Below are positions 38,902-46,620 of a stretch of 64,000 nt of DNA, piece by piece; within the stretch, counting starts at the first letter, position 1; the number at the start of each line of letters is the position of its first letter. Under the pieces are notes generated by a model. The model did not search any database and had not been told where the DNA came from. It saw only the letters and a list, made by a program, of their open reading frames with translations. The stretch lies in NCBI RefSeq assembly GCF_943733665.1, contig NZ_OX030782.1, positions 3,148,501-3,212,500 of the forward strand, read 5' to 3'. A program made the translations under genes and the position numbers. This DNA comes from Aquimarina sp. Aq107. Lineage in GTDB: Bacteria > Bacteroidota > Bacteroidia > Flavobacteriales > Flavobacteriaceae.

Positions 38902-39384
38902 ATGAAAAGCCCAGTTTTTATTACTTCCTTACAATCATCACATAGTGTATTGATTCCTTTGGAGATTGCTAAACCATTTATTACTCTTAATCAAAAAAGA
39001 GTAATTGTCGAAATAAGTTTTGAGGATACTCATATTAAATTTCACGCAGCTTTATTAAAAAGAAAAGAACAATTTTATGTTATGTTTAGTCAGAAAAAAC
39101 AGAAACAACTTGGTGTTCTACCTAATGATTATTTTAATATACAATTACTAGAAGATAGTTCTAAATATGGAGTAGAAATGCCCGAAGAACTAGAAGCTGT
39201 ACTACAAAGTGATCCTGAAGCATCTAACATATTCGAATCACTTACTGCCGGTATGAAAAGGAGTTTAATTTATTATGTACTACAGTTTAAAAACTCTCAG
39301 ACCAAAATAGACAAGTCTCTGATAATTACCGAGAACCTAAAACTTGGTATAAGAGACAAAAAACAACTTATCAAAAAGCTATAA
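38902..39384 (+). CDS. YdeI/OmdA family protein (DUF1905 plus YdeI-like)
   Basis: 160 residues, cytosolic. The first half is a small beta-barrel of the DUF1905 type (VLIPLEIAKPF ... VIVEISF ... FHAALLKRKEQFYVMFSQ), the second the YdeI/OmpD-associated helix bundle (MPEELEAVLQSDPEASNIFESLTAGMKRS is the typical start). Related proteins were linked to bacteriocin protection in enterics, but this is not evidence of such a role here. It stands alone. Confidence 0.85.
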   Translation: MKSPVFITSLQSSHSVLIPLEIAKPFITLNQKRVIVEISFEDTHIKFHAALLKRKEQFYVMFSQKKQKQLGVLPNDYFNIQLLEDSSKYGVEMPEELEAVLQSDPEASNIFESLTAGMKRSLIYYVLQFKNSQTKIDKSLIITENLKLGIRDKKQLIKKL

Positions 39385-39477
39385 TGGAAAATAATTATGC
39401 CAAAAAAAGAAAATTAAGTTCTTTTAATTGACGCAACCTTTCTAAATATTTTCATCTTTTAATCAAACAATCAAAAG

Positions 39478-40002
39478 ATGAAAGAAACGAAATTAATCAT
39501 TGTAGGCTTACTATTTATATGCCTACAAAGTTGCTGCCCTTTTCTGGTAGATTGCGAAAACAACGATGATGATTTTCCAATAGAACCAACATTTTCACAA
39601 TACGAACCTATTTTATTGGATCGAAATGATTTCGAAAATTCAGTTTCTTTAAAAGATCCAATTTCGATTAATACTTCGGGTAAAATTTACAGTAAGGATA
39701 ATCTACTTTTTATCAATGAAGTCCATAAAGGTTTTCATATTTATGATAACACAGATCCGACATCTCCTACCCCGTTAAAATTTCTTGAAGCTCCAGGATC
39801 AACTGATTTGGCGATTCGTGATAATATGATATACATCAATCAAGCAACTGATTTAATTGCGGTAGAATACAATAACGCTGACGGTATTACACTTACTAAA
39901 AGAGTTATCAATGTATTTCCAGAAATGCGCTCACCAGATGGTTTTTTGCCTTTCGATATACCAGAAAACAACGTCGTAATTGGATGGACATTAATCAACT
40001 AA
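39478..40002 (+). CDS. LVIVD-repeat lipoprotein, first of pair
   Basis: 174 residues with a lipoprotein leader (LLFICLQSCC, Cys 19), an Asp-rich linker and LVIVD-type repeats such as LLFINEVHKGFHIYDNTDP and MIYINQATDLIAVEY. LVIVD repeats form a beta-propeller, but this short protein holds only part of one. It is followed 11 bp later by a second LVIVD lipoprotein, and the two may be co-translated and act together at the outer membrane. Function unknown. Confidence 0.78.
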   Translation: MKETKLIIVGLLFICLQSCCPFLVDCENNDDDFPIEPTFSQYEPILLDRNDFENSVSLKDPISINTSGKIYSKDNLLFINEVHKGFHIYDNTDPTSPTPLKFLEAPGSTDLAIRDNMIYINQATDLIAVEYNNADGITLTKRVINVFPEMRSPDGFLPFDIPENNVVIGWTLIN

Positions 40003-40013
40003 CACCAAATATT

Positions 40014-40760
40014 ATGAAAAAATGCATACTTATGATACTCACTTCCTTTATTATTTTTAGTTGCGATTCCGATTCTTCAAACGATTCTTTTTCCCCTATA
40101 ACTAATGATGGAATTGGTGGATCTTTAGCAACCTTTACCTTAAAAGGAGATTACTTATACACTGTAGATAATACGGATCTTACGGTGTTTAATATTACTG
40201 ATATCAAAGATCCTGTACAAGTTAACACCATACCGATTGGTTTTAATATTGAAACACTCTTTAGTTATAAAGACTATTTATATATTGGATCAAGAAACGG
40301 AATGTTTATATATGGATTAACAAATCCAGAATTTCCCGAAAAACTTTCGCAAGTAGAACATTTTACTGCTTGCGACCCTGTTATTGCAAATGACACACAT
40401 GCATTCGTTACTTTACACTCCGATACATTTTGTGGAAATAATCTTAATGTCTTACAAATATATGATGTTACCACTATCACAGAACCCATTCTGATCAATT
40501 CCAGAAACCTGGCTTTCCCAAGGGGGTTAAGTCTTTATAACGATTTTTTAATTGTTTGTGATGACGAAATTAAAGTCTTTGATGTTTCTGATCCATCAGA
40601 ATCAAATCTCGTTACTTCGATTAACAACAATGCTTTTGATGTCATTATATCTGGGGATTTATTAATCGCAATTGGTGAAACAGGCTTATATCAATATAGA
40701 CTTACTCCAGATGTAAATTTAGGTATAAGTATTACTGAATTAAGTACAATTAATATTTAA
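40014..40760 (+). CDS. LVIVD-repeat lipoprotein, second of pair
   Basis: About 248 residues from ATG 40014, chosen because it yields a lipoprotein leader (SFIIFSCDSD, Cys 17); an upstream ATG in the previous gene's last codons is less likely. LVIVD repeats are clear: YLYTVDNTDLTVFNITDIKDP, YLYIGSRNGMFIYGLTNPEFP, FLIVCDDEIKVFDVSDPSE and LLIAIGETGLYQYRL. It presumably forms a small propeller on the cell envelope. It is not a frameshifted end of the previous gene, since it has its own export signal. Confidence 0.8.
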   Translation: MKKCILMILTSFIIFSCDSDSSNDSFSPITNDGIGGSLATFTLKGDYLYTVDNTDLTVFNITDIKDPVQVNTIPIGFNIETLFSYKDYLYIGSRNGMFIYGLTNPEFPEKLSQVEHFTACDPVIANDTHAFVTLHSDTFCGNNLNVLQIYDVTTITEPILINSRNLAFPRGLSLYNDFLIVCDDEIKVFDVSDPSESNLVTSINNNAFDVIISGDLLIAIGETGLYQYRLTPDVNLGISITELSTINI

Positions 40761-40846
40761 CAAAATCTAAAAACCTCTTAAATCCTTTGCTATAAGCTAA
40801 AACAGTCCTATATTAGTTTACTCTAAACGTAACAATTCATTAAATT

Positions 40847-41449
40847 ATGAAAACTCTAAATCTAGTAGTAATTGCTTTTCTTACTATTGTTATTCTTGGC
40901 TGTAAGGGAGATAAGAAGGAAGGAAAGGAATATGACAAAAAAGTAAACGAAGAAATTACAGAAGAAACTACTGAAGAAAAAGAAGATAAGAGCGAGATAA
41001 AAACATTAGCTATTTCTTTAACACCAAAAAGTGATAGTAATGTATCTGGCAATATTACTTTTACCGAAGAAAGTGGTATGGTTACTATGGTTGCTTATTT
41101 AAATGGTTTGTCAGAAGGAGAACATGCAATTCATATTCACGAAAAAGCAGACTGTTCTTCTGAAGATGGTAAATCTACTGGAGGCCATTGGAATCCTACT
41201 ATGGAGCCTCATGGAAAATGGGGAGCTTCTGAAGGCTATCACAAAGGAGATATTGGTAACTTTAATGCTGCTACAGATGGTAAAGGCTCTATCACATTCG
41301 CTACTAATGAATGGTGTATCGGTTGCGAAGACAAGAAAAAAGATATTGTAGGTAAAGCTATAATAGTACATCAAGGAACTGATGATTACACTTCTCAACC
41401 TTCTGGGGCAGCCGGAAGCAGAGTTAGTTGTGGTGGAATCATAGAATAA
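40847..41449 (+). CDS. sodC: Cu/Zn superoxide dismutase family lipoprotein
   Basis: 200 residues. Lipoprotein leader (IVILGCKG, Cys 19) and a Lys/Glu-rich linker (20-50). All metal ligands are present: copper H96 and H98 (HIHEKADC), bridging H114 (GGHWNP), zinc H122, H132 and D135, and copper H175 (VHQG). C103 and C195 can form the structural disulfide. It should dismute superoxide in the periplasm or at the outer membrane. The next genes downstream are an ECF sigma/anti-sigma pair, a possible regulator, though a terminator lies between them. Confidence 0.92.
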   Translation: MKTLNLVVIAFLTIVILGCKGDKKEGKEYDKKVNEEITEETTEEKEDKSEIKTLAISLTPKSDSNVSGNITFTEESGMVTMVAYLNGLSEGEHAIHIHEKADCSSEDGKSTGGHWNPTMEPHGKWGASEGYHKGDIGNFNAATDGKGSITFATNEWCIGCEDKKKDIVGKAIIVHQGTDDYTSQPSGAAGSRVSCGGIIE

Positions 41450-41477
41450 GAAATAAAATTTTATATAGTAATTAAAT

Positions 41478-41516
41478 AAGAAAAGAGTATATCAGCTAGA
41501 TGTGCTCTTTTTCTTT
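41478..41516 (+). terminator. Terminator after the superoxide dismutase gene
   Basis: AAAAGAGTAT and GTGCTCTTTT pair through 10 positions, two of them G-T wobbles, with an 11-base loop and a following TTCTTTTTT run. Confidence 0.65.
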
Positions 41517-41560
41517 TTTAAAGAAAAACAGTACTTTAGTAATATACGAACGGACTTTGC

Positions 41561-42091
41561 ATGCAGCCCAGAGAATTAATAATTCAGTTACAACAAAAAA
41601 ACGAAAAGGCGTTTCAACGTATTTATGAAATGTATTCCGAAAATGTACTCGGTATTATTTATAGTATTCTAAAAGATGAGGCTTTATCTGAAGAAGTATT
41701 ACAGGATGTATTCATAAAAGTTTGGAATAAAGCGGATACGTATTCCGAAAAAAAAGGACGTTTTTTTACTTGGATACTTAATATTGCGAGAAATGCTGCT
41801 ATTGACAAAACAAGATCTTTAGGGTTTAAAAATTCTCAACAAAACCAAACTGCTGATTATTTCGTAGATATATTAGAAGATAAAAATAGTTTCTCAAGTA
41901 AAGTTGACGCTATAGGTATAAAAAAGTATATAGAAATACTTGAACCTATTTGTAAAAAAGTTATTGATTTATTGTTTTTTAAAGGGTTCACACAAAAAGA
42001 GGCTTCAGAAGAATTAAACATTCCAATTGGAACGATTAAAACTCGGAACAGAATTTGCATTAATAAATTAAGAGAAGTCTTGGCTGTATAA
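41561..42091 (+). CDS. ECF-type RNA polymerase sigma factor
   Basis: 176 residues. Region 2 is seen at about 20-85 (EEVLQDVFIKVWNKADTY, FFTWILNIARNAAIDKTRS) and region 4 at about 125-172 (FTQKEASEELNIPIGTIKTRNR). It lacks regions 1 and 3, as usual for ECF factors. Its partner anti-sigma gene starts 2 bp after its stop. The targets are unknown; the surrounding superoxide dismutase and haem protein genes hint at oxidative or envelope stress. Confidence 0.93.
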   Translation: MQPRELIIQLQQKNEKAFQRIYEMYSENVLGIIYSILKDEALSEEVLQDVFIKVWNKADTYSEKKGRFFTWILNIARNAAIDKTRSLGFKNSQQNQTADYFVDILEDKNSFSSKVDAIGIKKYIEILEPICKKVIDLLFFKGFTQKEASEELNIPIGTIKTRNRICINKLREVLAV

Positions 42092-42093
42092 TT

Positions 42094-42894
42094 ATGGATA
42101 TAGAACAATACATATCATCTGGAATATTAGAGCTTTATGTATACGGCGCATTATCCGAAAAAGAAAATGCCGAAGTATACAAAGCTTTAAAAGAACATCC
42201 AGAAATTGAACAAGAAGTAAAAGAGATTGAAAAATCTCTTATGCAACTTTCTGTATCAGCAGCTCCTTATAACCCAGAATCTGTTTTTAATCGTATTAAG
42301 GAAAAACTAAATCTTACAGATAAAGAAACAGATGTGATCCATATTACTCCTAAGCGAACAAATTGGACTACCTATATTGGTTGGGCTGCTTCTATAGCTT
42401 TGTTAATTGGGTTATTCATTCAGTTTAACAAAAATAAAACACTACGCCAACAAGTTGTTCAATCACAAATTGAGCAACAGCTGCTCAAAGGAAAAATTAA
42501 TGTCGCAGAAGAAGACCTATCTAAAGTCAAATCACTTTTAAGTGTATTACGTAATAAAGATGTATTACAGATTCCTTTACAAGCCCAACAAGTTGACCCT
42601 ACAGCATACGCAGCTGTTTATTGGGATAAAGAAAAACAAACTACTTACATAGATGTTGCTGGATTACCTACTCCACCACCAGGTAAAGTATATCAAGTGT
42701 GGTCTCTAAAATTGGATCCACTTACTCCAACTAGTTTAGGTATTTTAGACAAGTTCGCAGAAGATGGAATCAAAATATTCTCTCTTACAAACACTAATGA
42801 TTCAGAAGCTTTTGGTATCACTCTCGAACCAGAAGGCGGAAGTGAATCCCCTACTATGGAACAACTATACACTCTGGGTACCGTAGAATCATAA
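42094..42894 (+). CDS. Anti-sigma factor, RskA-type
   Basis: 266 residues: a cytosolic N-terminal sigma-binding region (1-88, with LYVYGALSEKENAEVYKAL), one membrane helix (92-110), a coiled-coil (112-150) and a periplasmic C-terminal domain of the RskA type (AAVYWDKEKQTTYIDVAGLP ... KVYQVWSLK ... FGITLEPEGGS). It has no HxxxCxxC zinc motif. It should hold the adjacent sigma factor inactive until a periplasmic signal frees it. Confidence 0.9.
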   Translation: MDIEQYISSGILELYVYGALSEKENAEVYKALKEHPEIEQEVKEIEKSLMQLSVSAAPYNPESVFNRIKEKLNLTDKETDVIHITPKRTNWTTYIGWAASIALLIGLFIQFNKNKTLRQQVVQSQIEQQLLKGKINVAEEDLSKVKSLLSVLRNKDVLQIPLQAQQVDPTAYAAVYWDKEKQTTYIDVAGLPTPPPGKVYQVWSLKLDPLTPTSLGILDKFAEDGIKIFSLTNTNDSEAFGITLEPEGGSESPTMEQLYTLGTVES

Positions 42895-43095
42895 CATTTA
42901 TCATTTTCTCAATTACGGGAAACTTATAATTAGCTACTAAAGGTGCTTTTAGCTTTTTCTTATTGCTTTTTTTTGAAGTATTTTTTACTAAAAAACACGT
43001 ATAAATACGCTATTACAGTTATTTTTTTTGGGGTAATTTTAGTCTATTCGATTATAATATTTTGCCTAAGCAAATACTAACTAAATAACTAACAA

Positions 43096-44667
43096 ATGAA
43101 AAAATCATCTTTTAGCAATGTAGTACTACTACTTATAATGGTAGCTATAATTATTTCTTGTAATAAAAAAGAAAAAAAAGAATATACTACAGACTCACCA
43201 AATGAAAATACCGAGACATTGATCGCAGCAGTAACTCCAGTAAACTCTAAACTTCCCTCTGATGTTTTACAATCTTGTGTAGTAGATGCTTCTAGTTTTG
43301 AATCTTGGTTTAAAACTAATAGTGTTTCCAAAAACGGTATTGTAACGCCTGCCAATAGTGTAACCTTTAAACACCTAAACAATTGCGATTTTTATAAATG
43401 GTCTGAACGAATGTTTCTTTGGATGACATCTCCAGTAAAACAAGGTGATTATAGCAATGGTACTGTAATAGAAACACCTGCTTTTTATACAGTTTCTCCA
43501 GTTGTAGATAAAGAAAGAACATTAATTCCTCATGTACCAGGACAATTGATTAGTGCAGTTGCAAACACTCAAAAAAATGATCCTTTAATTGATACTGAAG
43601 AAGGCCAAGCCACCGATGATGTATTATTAGCACAAAATGGATCCTTATTATATTATATTACTATGGTTAATGATGTATATGCTCAATTTTTGACAGGTGC
43701 CAAAACAGGAAAACTTTATGATAATGAGTTTCCTACAACCCAAGCTACCTTAGATAGTATTACGGCATTTGCTAAAAGTCAAGGAGTAACATTAAAAGAT
43801 CCTGAAACTCTAGCAATCGAAATCAAAACATCATGGGTAGAGGCTGATAGTATTTCTAAATCAGATATTGGTACGTATATCACAATGGATGCTATCATCC
43901 CAACATATACTAAAACAGATACAAAATGGACACCAAATGGAACTAAAACAGCAAAACTAGCTCTTGTAGGAATACACATTGTAGGTAGTACAGCAGGGCA
44001 TCCAGAAATGGTTTGGGCAACTTTTGAGCATGTTAACAATGCACCAAACCTAACCTATAAATACGTAAACAATACTACTCCATCAGATACTATTACCGTT
44101 GCTGCCGATACTGGAAATAATTGGTTATTAAATAATGATAGTTCTAGTAGCATCTATAACAAATCTCATATGACCTATGATAACGGTGATATCATAGCAA
44201 ATACAAAGACAAGTCCAAAGCAGACCATTACTCCTAGTAATACAAAAATGACAAAACCTTGGGGAGTTGCTGATGCCGGCATACCAAACCCTGAAAACAC
44301 ATCAGTTGCCGCCTCTAATAGTCAAATTATATCTACTAACAATAGTGTTCTTGGACAATTAGCAAGTGGAGATATGCGTAAAAATTACATCTTTATAGGT
44401 GCTACTTGGACAAACGATGGTGCCGCCCCAACTGGAAAAAGTTATTCTAAAACTTTAACAACTAATGGAGTAGCGATAGGAACAAGTCAATTAGCTAATA
44501 GCACAATGGAAACCTATGCACAAAACGGAGCTGGATATAGTGAATATGGTAGTTGTTTTTCATGTCATTCTAATTCTAAAACACCGGGATTAAAACCAAC
44601 AGACCTTAGTCACGTATACCAAGCTATACAGGCCTTAAATGAAACTAAAACAGTAAATACACCTTAA
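43096..44667 (+). CDS. Mono-haem lipoprotein, unknown family
   Basis: 523 residues with a lipoprotein leader (IIISCNKK, Cys 22). A single haem c motif C487-F-S-C490-H491 (GSCFSCHSN) lies near the C-terminus; the rest contains strand-rich segments and motifs such as WSERMFLWMTSPV and GHPEMVWATFEHV. Only one CxxCH makes this probably a mono-haem electron-transfer or catalytic protein in the periplasm or outer membrane. No known family was recognised. The gene lies 200 bp after the anti-sigma gene. Confidence 0.7.
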   Translation: MKKSSFSNVVLLLIMVAIIISCNKKEKKEYTTDSPNENTETLIAAVTPVNSKLPSDVLQSCVVDASSFESWFKTNSVSKNGIVTPANSVTFKHLNNCDFYKWSERMFLWMTSPVKQGDYSNGTVIETPAFYTVSPVVDKERTLIPHVPGQLISAVANTQKNDPLIDTEEGQATDDVLLAQNGSLLYYITMVNDVYAQFLTGAKTGKLYDNEFPTTQATLDSITAFAKSQGVTLKDPETLAIEIKTSWVEADSISKSDIGTYITMDAIIPTYTKTDTKWTPNGTKTAKLALVGIHIVGSTAGHPEMVWATFEHVNNAPNLTYKYVNNTTPSDTITVAADTGNNWLLNNDSSSSIYNKSHMTYDNGDIIANTKTSPKQTITPSNTKMTKPWGVADAGIPNPENTSVAASNSQIISTNNSVLGQLASGDMRKNYIFIGATWTNDGAAPTGKSYSKTLTTNGVAIGTSQLANSTMETYAQNGAGYSEYGSCFSCHSNSKTPGLKPTDLSHVYQAIQALNETKTVNTP

Positions 44668-44679
44668 AAATTTAATAAC

Positions 44680-44724
44680 ATACTATATCCTATAATTCTC
44701 AGTATGAATCATAGGGTATAGTAT
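44680..44724. terminator. Hairpin between convergent genes
   Basis: ATACTATATCCTAT and ATAGGGTATAGTAT pair with one mismatch around a 17-base loop, 12 bp after the haem protein's stop. There is no T-run, so its terminator role is tentative. Confidence 0.4.
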
Positions 44725-44758
44725 ATATTCTATGATTTCATCTCCTATAAGTTAAGTT

Positions 44759-45763
44759 TTAATCATCAAAATCTCCACCTCCACCCGTAGGAAGCGTGTT
44801 TAGAAACTCATCAAAATCCGAAATTTCATCAAAATCTCCAGATGGTATAGAAATATCTATATTTGATAATGCTCTAACAGAAAACTCTGAAACATCTGTA
44901 GTTATATGAATGTTCAGATCTACTCCTTTTTTAAGAATTTGTAGTCCCATATTGAGCCATTTATTTTTAGATAATTTTTCTAAATCTGTTTCTTTTTTAA
45001 TTGTAGAATCTTTTTTACGCAATATATTTCTTGCTAATTGATCAATGGCTTTCGTTTGTTTTCCTTTTATGATCGAATCATTACTAATTTCAGAAAAGGT
45101 GGTTTTTACATCTGATTTTAAAGGGAAATTAATCTCATCAGGAAGGTTTAAAAAAACCATATCTAATAATTCGCGTTTTACCTTTATTTCTTTAGAATCA
45201 AATATATCCTGTTTTAGAAAATCTGTATCATCGTGATATCGCGTAAAATCACAACTAAACTCCTTAATTATCGTAGAATCTTTTATTTGCTCAATCAATC
45301 TGTAAGTCGGTAATAGTTTAAAAGTATGATCTACAGGAGATGGAATACCACTTGGAATCACTTTATTTTTTAGTTGCAATTTATAATCTTTAATACTAAG
45401 TGTATGTTTATTTCTTTTGTCACTGAATTTATCAGCATAATACATTACTACACTGTCTTTTTTTAAATCAATAATGATACCTGCATAATTATCCAATACA
45501 CTATAAACACCTCCCCATCTTTGCTCTCTTTTTATTTTATACTCTGATATAAAATAAGTAGTATGCACTTTTGTTAAATCGCCATAAAGTCCTCTAGATT
45601 CTGATAATTTAATTTCACCTTCAAAATAAGGTCTATTATCTTCTTCCGCACTATCTATGTCCCTGGTGGAATTACCTTCATTATTACTACCTAAAAAATT
45701 ACACGAATTAAGTGCCAAGGATAAAAAGATAAAACTATAAATAATTATTGTAAGTCTCTTCAT
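44759..45763 (-). CDS. Lipoprotein, unknown family
   Basis: 334 residues. Lipoprotein leader (LSLALNSCNF, Cys 21) and an acidic linker. The body has a DUF4412-like ring of long beta strands (GEIKLSESRG, TTYFISEYKIKREQRW, GIIIDLKKDSVVMYY), followed by a helical C-terminal half and a Gly-Asp-rich tail. The resemblance to DUF4412 is only in overall layout and not relied on. No neighbours in the same direction are close enough for an operon. Confidence 0.6.
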   Translation of the reverse strand: MKRLTIIIYSFIFLSLALNSCNFLGSNNEGNSTRDIDSAEEDNRPYFEGEIKLSESRGLYGDLTKVHTTYFISEYKIKREQRWGGVYSVLDNYAGIIIDLKKDSVVMYYADKFSDKRNKHTLSIKDYKLQLKNKVIPSGIPSPVDHTFKLLPTYRLIEQIKDSTIIKEFSCDFTRYHDDTDFLKQDIFDSKEIKVKRELLDMVFLNLPDEINFPLKSDVKTTFSEISNDSIIKGKQTKAIDQLARNILRKKDSTIKKETDLEKLSKNKWLNMGLQILKKGVDLNIHITTDVSEFSVRALSNIDISIPSGDFDEISDFDEFLNTLPTGGGGDFDD

Positions 45764-45890
45764 TAGATAGTTTTGATTGTCTGATTTATGGAGATATTAA
45801 AATCAAAGGTATGCTTAATTGTAAACCCACTTTTCATTATCAGTAAATTAATTACATAAGGCCTAAATATCTCATTCCTAAGATCATCTC

Positions 45891-46430
45891 TTAATTTATT
45901 TTTTTTGTCCATTCAGCTTTTTTGATATTATACCAATTATGAGGTACCCCTTCATAATCAAATCTGTCAATAAATTTTAAACCGATTTTCTCTAATATAT
46001 TATTTGATGCCAGATGATTTATATCTGCGGCAGCACCAATCTCTTTTAAGTTAAGTTTTTCGAATCCATATTTAAGAGATTCTATTGCCGTTTCTGTTGC
46101 AATTCCTTTTCCCCAATACTTTTGTCTAAGTCTGTAACCTAGATCATAGTAATTAAATTCTTTTCGTAGACCTTGTTCATATTTTAATCCAGTCCAACCA
46201 ATAAAATCCTCCGTTTGTTTATCGATTACTGCCCAGCGCCCAATTCCATTTTCTTTATATTGAGTTCTTATCTGTTTTATTATTTGTTTTGCTTCTTCAA
46301 GTGTTTTTATAGGTTTTTTTCCTAAAAACTCATGGACTTCAGGATCAGAATCAAGTTCAAAAATTCCTTGTACATCATATTCCTCTAAATCCCTTATAAT
46401 TAATCGTTCAGTTTCTATATGTACTTTCAT
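45891..46430 (-). CDS. GNAT family N-acetyltransferase (RimJ/RimL-like)
   Basis: 179 residues. The N-terminal ETERLIIRDLEEYDVQGIFELD and the acetyl-CoA loop QKYWGKGIATE (103-113), followed by SLKYGFEKLNLKEIGA, are characteristic of the acetyltransferase_3 group, which often acetylates ribosomal proteins or small amines. The substrate is not predictable. It is a single gene. Confidence 0.9.
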   Translation of the reverse strand: MKVHIETERLIIRDLEEYDVQGIFELDSDPEVHEFLGKKPIKTLEEAKQIIKQIRTQYKENGIGRWAVIDKQTEDFIGWTGLKYEQGLRKEFNYYDLGYRLRQKYWGKGIATETAIESLKYGFEKLNLKEIGAAADINHLASNNILEKIGLKFIDRFDYEGVPHNWYNIKKAEWTKKIN

Positions 46431-46511
46431 TATTTTATCTATTTTTAATAACCACTTCTATTTTATATTAGTAATATTAAACATATTATATTTAAAAATA
46501 TTCGTATAACA

Positions 46512-46543
46512 AAGAAAAAGCCTGTTTGCCCTTACAAACAAGC
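46512..46543 (-). terminator. Terminator of the DUF4331/TPR/TonB operon
   Basis: On the minus strand GCTTGTTTG pairs with CAAACAGGC, with one mismatch, and TTTTTCTTTG follows. It lies about 80 bp after the TonB receptor's stop. Confidence 0.65.
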
Positions 46544-46620
46544 CTTTCCTAACAACATCAAAAAACAAAACCAATTAACTTAATTGTCATTATGATATTT
46601 TACTTGTTTATCATCATACT

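Noticed and set aside
38902..39384. YdeI-like protein as immunity protein for the GG-leader peptide
   Set aside because: It lies 10 kb away with its own context. The bacteriocin-protection name comes from other species and does not show a link.
39478..40760. LVIVD pair as one frameshifted gene
   Set aside because: The second protein has its own lipoprotein leader with Cys 17, and the first ends normally 11 bp before it.
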